In this document: positions 1 to 9,631 of the stretch, one piece after another
Position numbering within the stretch: the first letter of the stretch is position 1
Layout: every line of letters begins with the position of its first letter
DNA from: Nitrospirillum sp034427435
GTDB lineage: Bacteria > Pseudomonadota > Alphaproteobacteria > Azospirillales > Azospirillaceae
Length of the DNA: 64,000 nt
Direction: 5' to 3'
Assembly (NCBI RefSeq): GCF_034427435.1
Contig: NZ_JAXQNP010000003.1
Span: forward strand, 372,001 to 436,000
Notes under the pieces: generated by a model
Seen by the model: the letters and a program-made list of their open reading frames with translations, nothing else
Told to the model about the DNA's origin: nothing
Database searches by the model: none
Program-made: the position numbers and the translations under genes

Positions 1-888
1 CATCTCCCGGCGCGCCGCCTCTTCATCCTCCTCCGTCGTCTCGTTGGGACCGGAGACGATGGAATGAACGAAGGTGCTGACGGCGGCGAAGGCCAGGCCG
101 GCCAGGGCCAAGGGCTTCAGGAAGCCCTTCCACGCCCCCACCAGCGCGCTGATATGGGGCTTGTCCGGCAGGCCGGAATAGAGCGAAGGCTTGTCGGCGT
201 GGTGCAGCACGTACATGACGTGCGTGCCGCCCACCTCCGGCGGGTCGTACAGGCCCGCGTTCTGGAAGCCACGCTCCTTCAGTTCGGCGATGCGCTCGCC
301 CGCCCAGTCCTTCATGTCGTCTTTCGAGCCGAACATGATGGCGCCGGTCGGGCAGGTCTTCACGCAGGCCGGCTCCAGCCCCACGCCCACGCGGTCGGAA
401 CACAAGGTGCACTTGTACGACTTGTGGTCCTGGGCGCTGATGCGCGGGATGTTGAAGGGGCAGCCCTTCACGCAATAGCCGCAGCCGATGCAGTTCTCGC
501 TGATGAAGTCGACGATGCCGTTGGCGTACTGGACGATGGCGCCGGGGGCCGGGCAGGCCTTGAGGCAGCCCGGATCCTCACAGTGCATGCAGCCGTCCTT
601 GCGGATCAGCCACTCCAGGTTCCCCTGCTCGTCCTCGTACTCGGCGAACCGCATCAGGGTCCAGGTGCCGGGGTTGAGGTCGTGCGGGTTCTCGTAGGCG
701 CCGTTGAACTCCTCCATCTCCGGCCGCAGGTTGTTCCATTCCATGCAGGCGGATTGGCAGGCCTTGCAGCCGATGCAGCGGCTGACGTCGATCAGCTTGG
801 CCACCTCAAGCTCATGGTGGCGCACCGAGGGCGGCGTCAGGTTGGTGGCCGACCGGCGGATATAGTCCTGGGATTGCAGGTCGGCCAT
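1..888 (-). CDS. fdxH: Formate dehydrogenase-N/O beta subunit (iron-sulfur), 3' end cut by window edge
   Basis: Electron-transfer subunit that passes electrons from the periplasmic molybdo-selenoprotein to a membrane cytochrome b. The frame is open from ATG at 888 to base 1 (296 codons, no stop seen; family length about 300). Cys clusters of the 4Fe-4S type are visible: CIGCKACQSAC near residue 30, CMHCEDPGC, CIGCGYCVKGC and a later CTLC / PACVKTC pair, enough for four clusters. A C-terminal hydrophobic helix (LALAGLAFAAVSTFVHS) lies near residue 265-285, as in FdnH/FdoH, which are anchored by one helix. Start and upstream stop overlap as TGATG, so translation is probably coupled to the alpha subunit. 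The gamma (cytochrome) subunit would lie beyond the left edge. Confidence 0.95.
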   Translation of the reverse strand, partial: MADLQSQDYIRRSATNLTPPSVRHHELEVAKLIDVSRCIGCKACQSACMEWNNLRPEMEEFNGAYENPHDLNPGTWTLMRFAEYEDEQGNLEWLIRKDGCMHCEDPGCLKACPAPGAIVQYANGIVDFISENCIGCGYCVKGCPFNIPRISAQDHKSYKCTLCSDRVGVGLEPACVKTCPTGAIMFGSKDDMKDWAGERIAELKERGFQNAGLYDPPEVGGTHVMYVLHHADKPSLYSGLPDKPHISALVGAWKGFLKPLALAGLAFAAVSTFVHSIVSGPNETTEEDEEAARREM

Positions 889-3800
889 CACAGGCTCCCC
901 ACCTTGGTGAGAGACTTCGGCACGCCCTGGGCGTCACGCGGCCCTTGGGCCACGTCCACCGCGGGCGGCGCGCTGGTCTTCTCGATGTTGAGCAGGAAGG
1001 CCTTGAACTCCGGCGTGTTGGTGTTGGCGTCGCCCACGAACGGCGTCAGGGTGTTGGCGCCATAGCCCTTGCGGGCCACGCCGGTGAAGCCCCAGTGGAT
1101 GGGGCAGCCGATGACGTGCGTCGGCTTGCCATCCACCATCAGCGGCTTGATGCGCTTGGTCACGAAGGCCTTGCAGATCACCTGGCCGCGCTTGGACGAC
1201 ACCTTGACCCAGCCGCCCTGCTCGATGCCCTTCTCCTTGGCCAGGGCCTCGCCGATCTCAACGAATTCCTCCGGCTGGAGGATGGCGTTGATCAGGGCGT
1301 GCTTGGTCCAATAGTGGAAGTGCTCGGTCAGGCGGTAGGTGGTGCCGACATAGGGGAAGTCCTGCGCCGTGCCCATCGCCTTGCGGTCGTTGGGGAAGAC
1401 GCGGGCGGCCGGGTTGCTCTTCACCTTGGGGTGAAGCACGTTCTCCGCCGGGCTTTCGAACGGCTCGTAATGCTCGGGGAACGGACCCTCGACCATCAGG
1501 CCCCGGGCGAACAGGCGACCCTGCCCTTCCTGGTTCATGATGAAGGGGCCGACCCCGTCCTGCGGCTTCACGGTCGGGCCGTAGTCCGGCACGTCGAAGC
1601 CCACCCACTTGGACCCGTTCCACTGGACGACGGGCTTGTGCGGGTTCCACGGCTTGCCGTCCAAGTCGGCGCTGGCGCGGTTGTACAGGATGCGGCGGTT
1701 GGCGGGCCAAGCCCACGCCCAGTTGGGGGCGATGCCGGCGTCGCGCGGATCCGACGCGTCGCGCCGGGCCATCTGGTTGCCCTTCTCCGTCCAGCTGCCG
1801 GCGAAAATCCAGCAGCCGGACATGGTGGTGCCGTCGTCGCGCAACTGGGCGAAGCCGTCCAGCTGCTGCCCGGCCTTCAGCACCACCGCGCCCGAGTCGT
1901 CCTTGATGTCGACCAGGGCGCGGCCGTTCATCTCCCGCGCCAGCTCAGCCGGTTGCGGCTCCGCCGGGTCGGCATAGGACCAGCTCAGGTTCAGGATCGG
2001 GTCGGGGAAGGCGCCACCGTCCTTGGCGTACATGGTCTTCAGGCGGTGGTACAGCCCGGCCATGATCCACAGGTCCGGCTTGGCCTCGCCCGGCGCGTCC
2101 GCCGCCTTCCAGTGCCACTGCAGCCAGCGGGCGGAGTTGACGAGCGAGCCCTCCTCCTCCGCGAAGCAGGTGGTGGGCAGCTGGAACACCTCGGTCTGGA
2201 TCTCGGCCGGCTTGGACGGGTTCTGGGGACCGTAGTCCTGCCAGAAGTTGGCCGTCTCCGTATCCAGCGGGTCGATGACCACCAGATACTTCAGCTTGGA
2301 CAGGCTGCGGCGGATCTTGCCCCGGTCGGGGAAGGCCTGCATGGGGTTGAAGCCCTGGCAGATGTAACCGTTCATCTGCCCATTATCCATGCGCTCGAAC
2401 GCGCGCAGCACGTCGTAGCCGTCCACGTCCAGCTTGGGCAGCCAGTCGTAGGCCCAGTTGTTCTCGGCCTTGGCGGCATCGCCGTACAGGGCCTTCTGGA
2501 AGCTGACGAAGAACTTGCGGTAGTTCTGCCAGTAGCTGGTCTGCCCCGGCCGCAGCGGCTTGAACTGCTTGGTCTCCAGATACTTGTCCAGGGTGACGTC
2601 CGAATCCTTCGGAATCGTCATGTAGCCTGGCAGCAGGTTGGACATCAGGCCAACGTCGGTCAGGCCCTGGATGTTGGAATGACCGCGCAGCGCGTTCATG
2701 CCGCCACCGGCGACGCCGATGTTGCCCAGCAGCAACTGCACCATGGCCATGGCGCGGATGTTCTGCGCCCCCACGGAATGCTGCGTCCACCCCAGCGCGA
2801 ACAGGCTGGTCAGCGCCTTGTCCGGCGCCGCCGTGCTGGCGAAGATCTTGCAGATCTCCAGGTACTTGTCCTGGGGCGTGCCGCAGATGCGGGACACCAG
2901 CTCGGGCGTGTACCGGTCGACATGCTGCTTCAGCAGGTTGATGACGCAGCGCGGGTGCTGCCAGGTGTCGTCGGACTTGGCGTAGCCCTGCTCATCCAGC
3001 TCGTAATCCCAGCTGGACTTGTCGTAGCTGCGCTTTTCCTCATTATAGCCGGTGAACAGCCCATCCTCGAAGCCATAGCCTTCCTTAACGATCAGGCTGG
3101 CGTTGGTGTAGGCCTTCACATAGGCGTGCTGGATCGCATCGTTCTCCAGCAGGTAGCGCATGACGCCGCTGAGGAAAGCGATATCGGTGCCCGGCCGGAT
3201 GGGGGCGTAAACGTCGGCCACGGAGGCCGTGCGGGTGAAGCGGGGATCGACAACGACCAGCTTGGCCTTGTTCTCGATCTTGGCCTCGATCACCCATTTG
3301 AAACCACAAGGATGCGCCTCGGCGGCATTGCCGCCCATCACCAGCACGACATTGGCGTTCTTAATGTCCTGCCAGGTGTTGGTCATCGCACCGCGACCGA
3401 ATGTTGGGGCCAAACTGGCCACCGTCGGTCCGTGTCAGACACGCGCCTGGTTGTCGAATGCCAACATGCCCAGCGAACGGGCGACCTTCCACGTGGCGTA
3501 GGCCGTCTCGCTGGACGAGGCGGAGGCCGCCAGCATGCCGGTGGACAGCCACCGGTTGACCGTGTCACCCGCCGCGTTCTTCTCCACGAAGTGGGCGTCG
3601 CGGTCCTGCTTCATCAGCGTGGCGATGCGGTCCAGGGCGAAGTCCCAGGAGACTTCCTTCCACTCGCTCGCCCCGGCGGGCCGGTACTTCGGAACCGTCA
3701 GACGGCCCGGCGCGCGCACGATGTCCAGCAGGCCGGCACCCTTGGGGCACAACGTGCCGCGGTTCACCGGATGGTCCGGATCACCCTCGATATGGATGAC

Positions 3801-4028
3801 CGAGGACTTCACGTTCTTCGCGCGATCGCCCTGGCTGTAGATAAGAATGCCGCAAGCCACCGAGCAGTAGGTGCAGGTGTTGCGGGTTTCGGTGGCGGCG
3901 GTCAGCCTGAACGGCCGGACCGAGGCCGCCAGCGCCGAACCCGCGAGGCCGAAGCCCAACGCGCCCAGGCTGGAAGCCGCAAGTCCCGCGCCGGACAGCT
4001 TGATAAAGCCGCGACGACTGAGATCCAT
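888..4028 (-). CDS. fdnG: Formate dehydrogenase-N/O alpha subunit, selenocysteine-containing, Tat-exported
   Basis: Oxidises formate to CO2 at a Mo/W-bis-MGD centre, probably on the periplasmic side. Two collinear frames (start 4028; continuing to stop 888-890) are separated only by an in-frame TGA at 3435-3437 in the context QARV-U-HGPTVASLAP. This matches the active-site selenocysteine context of FdnG/FdoG. Read through, the protein is 1046 residues with Sec at 198 (E. coli about 1015, Sec196). The N-terminus has a twin-arginine motif (SRRGFIK) and an Ala-rich hydrophobic stretch. A 4Fe-4S motif CTYCSVAC with a later Cys in GTLCPKG follows. A SECIS-like hairpin lies just 3' of the UGA. Automated callers may split this gene; it is not a pseudogene. 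Selenocysteine machinery genes are not in the window. Confidence 0.95.
3406..3423 (-). promoter_or_regulatory. Bacterial SECIS element in fdnG mRNA
   Basis: Eleven nucleotides after the UGA the mRNA can fold as GG-(bulged U)-GGCC, loop AGUUU, GGCC-CC. The bulged U, the GU in the apical loop and the 11-nt spacing match what is known of E. coli fdhF/fdnG SECIS hairpins recognised by SelB. Folding was done by eye. Confidence 0.75.
3435..3437 (-). other. UGA selenocysteine codon of fdnG
   Basis: In-frame TGA at codon 198, followed directly by a His codon as in E. coli FdnG Sec-His. Homology continues uninterrupted on both sides, so recoding rather than termination is the sensible reading. Confidence 0.93.
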
Positions 4029-4407
4029 GTCTCACACGCTCCCGTGAAAATCGACCCTGCCGGAACGCCCCGCCCCAACCGGAGGGCAAGCAGACGCCGG
4101 CAGACCAATGCGGCATCATAAGACGGCGGCGCCCCCCGTCAAGTTATTGCCGGCTAATCTATACGAGAGCGAATGAAGACAGGGCAGTTGATAACCATTC
4201 TCATTAACCAAATTCAGAAAATTGGTTGCGTCATGCGCAAACTGTATTACCAAACTAAAAGTATAGCCCGGATACGGGCCGATACACGCCTCCCCACCTA
4301 TCGCTATATTTTCCTGAATATAACGGTTGCCGTCCTGTCGCCTGCATGAAGGCCCTTGCGCGGGCGGCGGGCCGTCGCCACCCTGCGCCTCCGCCGGAGG
4401 AACCGTC
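4029..4407. promoter_or_regulatory. Divergent fdnG / ogt intergenic region, AT-rich core
   Basis: 379 bp without a gene. The stretch 4140-4330 is clearly more AT-rich than the surroundings and should carry the promoters of fdnG (leftward) and ogt (rightward). It contains a Fur-box-like sequence at 4190-4208, with a TTGAT half-site (FNR/Crp-like) at its left edge, and a hairpin-capable AACC(A)AATT...AATTGGTT at 4206-4227. I see no coding potential. Confidence 0.6.
4190..4208. promoter_or_regulatory. Fur-box-like operator upstream of fdnG
   Basis: GATAACCATTCTCATTAAC matches 14 of 19 positions of the E. coli Fur consensus. Its 7-1-7 core TGATAAC-C-ATTCTCA has two mismatches. The preceding T also creates TTGAT, an FNR half-site, so an anaerobic regulator is an alternative. 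Sequence match only. Confidence 0.35.
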
Positions 4408-4923
4408 ATGGCCATCGCCACCCCGTTCGCCTTCAAGACCCTGCCCTCCCCTGTCGGCCGCCTGACGCTGGTGGCCGGGGACGATGGCTTAGCGGCGGTG
4501 CTGTGGCAGGATGACCGGCCCCGCCGGGTCCGCCTGGGCCCCCTGGCCCACCAGCCCGACCACCCCATCCTGCGGGAGGCGGAGCGCCAGTTGCTGGCCT
4601 ATTTCGCGGGCGACCTCACCACCTTCACCGTGCCGCTCGCCTTCACCGGCACCGCTTTCCAGCGGCAGGTGTGGCAGGCGCTGCTGACCATCCCCTACGG
4701 CGCGGTACGCAGCTACACCGACATCGCCCGCCAGATCGGCAAGCCGGCGGCCGTGCGGGCGGTGGGGGCCGCCAATGGGCGCAACCCGCTGTCCATCATC
4801 GCGCCCTGCCACCGCGTGGTGGGGCTGAACGGCGCCCTCACCGGCTTCGCCGGCGGGCTGGCGGCCAAGGAGTATCTGCTGGCGCTGGAAAGGCGCCACG
4901 GGGCCGGCGCCGTCCTGCCTTAA
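4408..4923 (+). CDS. ogt: Methylated-DNA--[protein]-cysteine S-methyltransferase
   Basis: Suicide repair enzyme that moves O6-alkyl groups from guanine to its own cysteine. The acceptor motif PCHRVV is present with Cys134, preceded by the helix-turn-helix RAVGAANGRNP that contacts DNA. The 171-residue length fits single-domain Ogt without an Ada N-terminal domain. The ATG at 4408 is chosen because GGAGG sits at 4396-4400. The frame is open 27 codons further upstream, but that extension is low-complexity and lacks a ribosome site. Its stop overlaps the stop of the convergent efflux outer-membrane factor. Confidence 0.93.
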   Translation: MAIATPFAFKTLPSPVGRLTLVAGDDGLAAVLWQDDRPRRVRLGPLAHQPDHPILREAERQLLAYFAGDLTTFTVPLAFTGTAFQRQVWQALLTIPYGAVRSYTDIARQIGKPAAVRAVGAANGRNPLSIIAPCHRVVGLNGALTGFAGGLAAKEYLLALERRHGAGAVLP

Positions 4924-6395
4924 CGCGCGGCGGCCGTGGCTGCGGGCGCCACCTCACCGGCGACCGTCCAGCCGCCGCCCAGCGCCCGGTAGGTGGCCAC
5001 CAGGTCCTGCGCCACCTGGATGCGGCTTTGGGCCAGTTGGTCCTCCGCCGCCAGTTGGGTGCGCTGGGCGTCCAGCACGGTCAGGAAGTTGTCGGCGCCA
5101 TAGCGGTAGCGGGTGGCCGCCAGGCTGGCCGCCCGGGTGCTGGCCATGGCGGCGGTGTCCAGGGAGGCGCGACGCGCCCGTTCCTGGGCGTAGCGGGCCA
5201 GCGCCGTCTCCGCCTCCTGCCAGGCGGTCAGCACCGCCTTCTGGAAATTGGCCAGGGCCTGGTCGGTGTTGGCGTTGGCCTCGCGGATGCGGGCGTAGAG
5301 GGCGGCGTCGAACAGCGGCACGCTGATGCTGGGCCCGATGCCATAGGTGAAGGCGCCACGGGCACCCAGGTCCCCCGGTTGCAGGGCCTGCACCCCCACC
5401 GACCCGGTGAGGGAGATCTTGGGGTAAAGGTCGGCGGTGGCGACGCCGATGCGGGCCGTGGCCGCCGCCAGCGCCCGCTCCGCCGCCGCGACGTCGGCCC
5501 GCCTGCCCAGCAGCGTGGCGGGCGTGCCCACCGCCACGCTGTCCGGCAGGTCGGGCAGCGGGGCCGGCGCGTCCAGCAGGGCCGCCAGCGCCCCCGGCTC
5601 CCGCCCCGTCAACACGGCCAGGATATGCTCATCCGCCGCCACCGTGGCACGGAGCGGCGGGATGGAGGCCAGCGTGGTTTCCAGCTGCGCCTGCGCGCGG
5701 GCGATGTCCAGGTCGGTGCCCCGGCCGGCATCGCTGAGCGTGTGGGTCAGGTCGAAGGTGCCGCGCTGGTTCTCCGCGTTGCGCAGGGCCACCGACAGGC
5801 GCAATTGCGCGCCGCGCAGATCGACATAGGTGCTGGCCACGTCGGCGATGAGGACGGTCAGCACCTGATGGCGCAGGGCTTCCGCCCGCCCGGCATCGGC
5901 CTCCGCCGCCTCGATGGCGCGGCGCACCTGGCCGAACAGGTCAATTTCCCAAGACAGGCTGCCGCCCAGGCTGGTGACATTGCTGTCGGGCAGTTGCGCG
6001 TCGGGCAGGCCCTGTTGCGTGGCCGCGGCCGCGCGGGCGCGGCTGTAGCTGGCGCTGGCGCCCACCGACGGCAGGTTGCGGGCGCCCACGGCCTCAGCTT
6101 CCGCCCGCGCGCTGCGCACGGCGGCATCGGCGGCCTTCAGGTCCAGATTGGCCGCGATGGCGTCCGCCACCAGCCGGTCCAGCACCGGGTCGCCCAGCTG
6201 CCGCCACCAATCCTCCAGCGGTTCCTCCGCCTTCAGCAGCTTGGCGTCCCCGTCCATGGCGGAAACGGCCCGGGTGAAGGGCGCGCCGGCGGCGGCCGGT
6301 GTGGCGGGCGCGTGGTAATCCGGCCCCACGGTCACGCAGCCCGCCAGGGGCAGCAGCAGGAGCGGCAGGGTCAATAGGGCGCCTGGAATACGCAT
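4920..6395 (-). CDS. RND efflux outer-membrane lipoprotein, NodT/OprM family
   Basis: Outer-membrane channel of a tripartite drug exporter. 491 residues, lipobox LAGC with lipidated Cys20, followed by VTVGPDYHAP, the typical NodT-family start. Two OEP repeats follow (about 65-260 and 290-470), including the usual YxxGxxxxLxVLDAQRT segment near the C-terminus. It is the last gene of a leftward operon, 18 bp after the pump gene. It also ends convergently over the ogt stop codon. Confidence 0.93.
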   Translation of the reverse strand: MRIPGALLTLPLLLLPLAGCVTVGPDYHAPATPAAAGAPFTRAVSAMDGDAKLLKAEEPLEDWWRQLGDPVLDRLVADAIAANLDLKAADAAVRSARAEAEAVGARNLPSVGASASYSRARAAAATQQGLPDAQLPDSNVTSLGGSLSWEIDLFGQVRRAIEAAEADAGRAEALRHQVLTVLIADVASTYVDLRGAQLRLSVALRNAENQRGTFDLTHTLSDAGRGTDLDIARAQAQLETTLASIPPLRATVAADEHILAVLTGREPGALAALLDAPAPLPDLPDSVAVGTPATLLGRRADVAAAERALAAATARIGVATADLYPKISLTGSVGVQALQPGDLGARGAFTYGIGPSISVPLFDAALYARIREANANTDQALANFQKAVLTAWQEAETALARYAQERARRASLDTAAMASTRAASLAATRYRYGADNFLTVLDAQRTQLAAEDQLAQSRIQVAQDLVATYRALGGGWTVAGEVAPAATAAAR

Positions 6396-6413
6396 GGGCC
6401 GATCCCTTCCCCG

Positions 6414-9400
6414 TCAGGCCGCGTGCGGGCCGTGTGAACCGGCTGGCGGCGCGTCCCGCCGTTTGCCGAAGCGTCGCTGGCCCCACTGCGCCAGCCAGCG
6501 GCAGACGACGTAGAACACCGGCGTGAACAACAGGCCGAAGAAGGTGACGCCCAGCATGCCGAAGAACACGGCCGTCCCCAGGGCCTGGCGCATCTCCGAC
6601 CCGGCGCCGGACGCGATCACCAGGGGCACCACGCCCAGGATGAAGGCGAAGGAGGTCATGAGGATGGGCCGCAGGCGGGTGCGGGCGGCGCGGATGGCGG
6701 CCTGGAAGCGGTCCAACCCCTGTTCCTCATCCTGCTTGGCGAACTCCACGATCAGGATGGCGTTCTTGGCCGCCAGCCCCACCAGCACCACCAGGCCGAT
6801 CTGGGTCAGGATGTTGTTGTCCATGCCGCGCAGGTTCACGCCGGAAAGGGCGGTGAGCAGGCACATGGGCACGATGAGGATGACCGACAGCGGCAGCATC
6901 CAGCTTTCGTATTGCGCCGCCAGCAGCAGATAGACGAACACCACGGCCAGACCGAAGGCGATGGGCGCCGTGTCGCCGGCGATGATCTGCTGATAGGTCA
7001 GCTCCGTCCATTCGTAGGAGAAGCCGTCGGGCAGATGCTCGCGCGCCAGCTCTCCAACGGCGGCGATGGCCTGGCCGGTGGAATAGCCGGGGGCCGGCGA
7101 TCCCTGCAGCTCCGCCGCCGGATAGAGGTTGTAGCGCGGCACGCGATAGGGCCCGGTCACATCCCGGAAAGTGGCGACGGAGCCCAGGGGCACCAGCCCG
7201 CCATTGTCGGACCGGGTGCGCAGATAGGCGATGTCGCGCACGCTGGTGCGGCCGGCGCCATCGGCCTGCGCCGTCACCCGGTAGGTGCGACCCAACAGGT
7301 TGAAGTCGTTGACGAAGGCGGAGCCGAGATAGACGTTCAGCGTATCGAAGATGCGCGACGGCGGCACGCCCAGCATATCGGCCTTGACCCGGTCGATATC
7401 GGCGTAAACCTGGGGCGTGCGGGTGTTGTATAGGCTGAAGACGTTGGCCAGGCCCGGCGTCTTGTTGGCGGCCAGCATCATCTCCTGCGTGGCGTCGGCC
7501 AGCGCCTGCAAGCCACGGCCGCGCCTGTCCTCGATATACAGCTTGAACCCGCCGGAGGAGCCGATGCCCGGCACAGTGGGCGGCGGGATCAGCAACGTCA
7601 GGGCGCCGTCGATCTGTTGCAACGTCTTCTGCAGATCGCTGAAGATCCCCTGGGTGGTCAGCCCCTCCTTGACGCGCTCGGCGAAGGGTTTGGTGACGAC
7701 GAACACGGCGCCGGCGTTGGGGGCGTTGGTGTAGGTGGCACCATCGAAGCCGGCGAAGCCGACCGTGTGCGCCACGCCCGGACGGGCCGCCAGCAGGGTC
7801 TGGGCACGGCGCAGGACGGCGTCCGTGCGGCTGAGCGAGGACCCCGGCGGCAACTGGATGACGGTGATGAAATAACCCTGGTCCTGCGACGGGATGAAGC
7901 CGGTGGGGGTGCGGGAGATGAGGCCGCCACCCAGCACGATCAGGCCGGCGTAGACCACCAGCACCACCGTGGCCAGCCGCACCAGATGGCCCGTCAGGCG
8001 GCCATACCGGTCGGACAGCCAGTCGAAGCCGCGGTTGAAGCCGGCGAAGAAACGGGCGATGGGATGAAAGCCGCGCCGGGCGGCAGCGCCCTGCGCCACA
8101 TCGTGCTGGGCGTCGTGCGGCTTCAGCAGCAGTGCCGCCAGGGCCGGGCTCAGGGTCTGCGACACCAGCATGGAAATGAGCGTGGCGGCGGCGATGGTGA
8201 CGCCGAACTGGCGATAGAACTGGCCGGAGATCCCGGTGAGGAAGGCCGTGGGCAGGAACACCGCCGTCAGCACCAGGGCGATGGCGATCAGCGCCTCGCC
8301 CACCTCATCCATGGTCTTGTGGGCGGCCTCCCGGGGCGACAGGCCCTGGGCCAGGTTGCGCTCCACATTCTCCACCACCACGATGGCGTCGTCGACGACG
8401 ATGCCGATGGCCAGGACCAGGCCGAACAGCGACAGGTTGTTGAGGGAAAAGCCCACGGCCGCCATGACGGCGAAGGTGCCGATCAGCGAAATGGGAATGG
8501 CGACGATGGGGATCAGCGCCGCCCGCCAGGACTGCAGGAAGACGATGACGACGATGACCACCAGCACCATCGCCTCGAAGATGGTGTGGTAAACCTCGTT
8601 CACCGATTCCGCGATGTATTGGGTGGGGTTGTAGACGACTTTGTAAGCCAGGCCCTTGGGCATGTCGTGGCTCATCGTCTCCATGGACGACAGCACGGCC
8701 GCGGCGGTCTTCAGGGCGTTGGAACCAGGGCGCTGATAAATCAGGATGGCGGCGGCGCGCTTGCCGTCGACATAGGAATAGGTGTTGTAGTCCTGGGCAC
8801 CCAGTTCCACCCAACCGACGTCGCGCACCCGGGTGACCCGGCCTTGGGCGTCGGACTTGATGACGATGTCGGCGAACTGGCCGGGGTCGGTCAGCCGGCC
8901 CAGGGTCTGCACCTGCACCTCAAAGGCGGCGGGCTTGGGCACCGGCGGATGGTTCAGCTGGCCCGAGGCCACCTGCACGTTGTTGCCCTGCAGCGCCTGC
9001 ACCACTTCGGCCGTGGTCAGGCCGCGCGCCTGCACCTTTTCCGGATCCAGCCAGATGCGCATGGAGTAATCGCCGGCGCCGCGGATGCGGGCATCCCCCA
9101 CGCCGTCCAGGCGCGCCAACGGATCGCGCACCTGCAAGGTGGCGTAGTTGGAGATGTAGAGCTGGTCCAGGCTGTCATCCGGGGAATACAGGTGGATGAC
9201 CATCATCAGGTTGGGGGAGTTCTTGCGCGTGGTGACGCCCAGGCGGTTCACCTCGTCCGGCAGGTGCGGCTGCGCCACCGACACCCAATTCTGCACCAGC
9301 ACCTGCGCCTTGTCGATGTCGGTGCCCAGCTTGAAGGTGACGGTCAGCGACAGGCCACCGTCCCCCGTGTTCTGGGAGACCATGTACAGCATGTCATCGA

Positions 9401-9620
9401 CGCCGTTGATCTCCTGCTCCAGGGGGGCGGCCACCGTGTTGGCCACCGTCTCGGCCGAGGCGCCGGGATATGTGGCCGTCACCACCACGGTGGGGGGCGC
9501 CACCTCGGGATATTGGGCCACCGGCAGGGCGAAATAGGCGAGGCCGCCGACCAGCGTGATGAGGATGGAGATGACACAGGCGAAGATGGGCCGATCGATG
9601 AAGAAATGGGAAAACTTCAT
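6414..9620 (-). CDS. RND multidrug efflux pump, HAE1 (AcrB/MexB-like) inner-membrane transporter
   Basis: Proton-driven exporter of hydrophobic drugs and similar compounds. 1068 residues, as expected for AcrB. Starts MKFSHFFIDRPIFACVI, the standard first helix. GIVVDDAIVVVENVER, with the paired Asp of the proton relay in TM4, is present near residue 405, and GLAAKNAILIVEFAK near residue 945 in the second half. Two large periplasmic porter loops lie between TM1-2 and TM7-8. Placed between adaptor and outer-membrane factor genes with gaps of 11 and 18 bp, so one operon. The substrate cannot be told from sequence. Confidence 0.96.
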   Translation of the reverse strand: MKFSHFFIDRPIFACVISILITLVGGLAYFALPVAQYPEVAPPTVVVTATYPGASAETVANTVAAPLEQEINGVDDMLYMVSQNTGDGGLSLTVTFKLGTDIDKAQVLVQNWVSVAQPHLPDEVNRLGVTTRKNSPNLMMVIHLYSPDDSLDQLYISNYATLQVRDPLARLDGVGDARIRGAGDYSMRIWLDPEKVQARGLTTAEVVQALQGNNVQVASGQLNHPPVPKPAAFEVQVQTLGRLTDPGQFADIVIKSDAQGRVTRVRDVGWVELGAQDYNTYSYVDGKRAAAILIYQRPGSNALKTAAAVLSSMETMSHDMPKGLAYKVVYNPTQYIAESVNEVYHTIFEAMVLVVIVVIVFLQSWRAALIPIVAIPISLIGTFAVMAAVGFSLNNLSLFGLVLAIGIVVDDAIVVVENVERNLAQGLSPREAAHKTMDEVGEALIAIALVLTAVFLPTAFLTGISGQFYRQFGVTIAAATLISMLVSQTLSPALAALLLKPHDAQHDVAQGAAARRGFHPIARFFAGFNRGFDWLSDRYGRLTGHLVRLATVVLVVYAGLIVLGGGLISRTPTGFIPSQDQGYFITVIQLPPGSSLSRTDAVLRRAQTLLAARPGVAHTVGFAGFDGATYTNAPNAGAVFVVTKPFAERVKEGLTTQGIFSDLQKTLQQIDGALTLLIPPPTVPGIGSSGGFKLYIEDRRGRGLQALADATQEMMLAANKTPGLANVFSLYNTRTPQVYADIDRVKADMLGVPPSRIFDTLNVYLGSAFVNDFNLLGRTYRVTAQADGAGRTSVRDIAYLRTRSDNGGLVPLGSVATFRDVTGPYRVPRYNLYPAAELQGSPAPGYSTGQAIAAVGELAREHLPDGFSYEWTELTYQQIIAGDTAPIAFGLAVVFVYLLLAAQYESWMLPLSVILIVPMCLLTALSGVNLRGMDNNILTQIGLVVLVGLAAKNAILIVEFAKQDEEQGLDRFQAAIRAARTRLRPILMTSFAFILGVVPLVIASGAGSEMRQALGTAVFFGMLGVTFFGLLFTPVFYVVCRWLAQWGQRRFGKRRDAPPAGSHGPHAA

Positions 9621-9631
9621 GATGGCGGCCC

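Noticed and set aside
3423..3437. fdnG as a pseudogene or two genes
   Set aside because: The stop is UGA at the known Sec position with a SECIS hairpin; homology is continuous.
945..4121. Open frame of over 1000 codons on the + strand opposite fdnG
   Set aside because: High-GC antisense shadow: low-complexity Arg/Gly/Val/His-rich translation, no domain, no ribosome site, while the minus strand has unmistakable formate dehydrogenase sequence.
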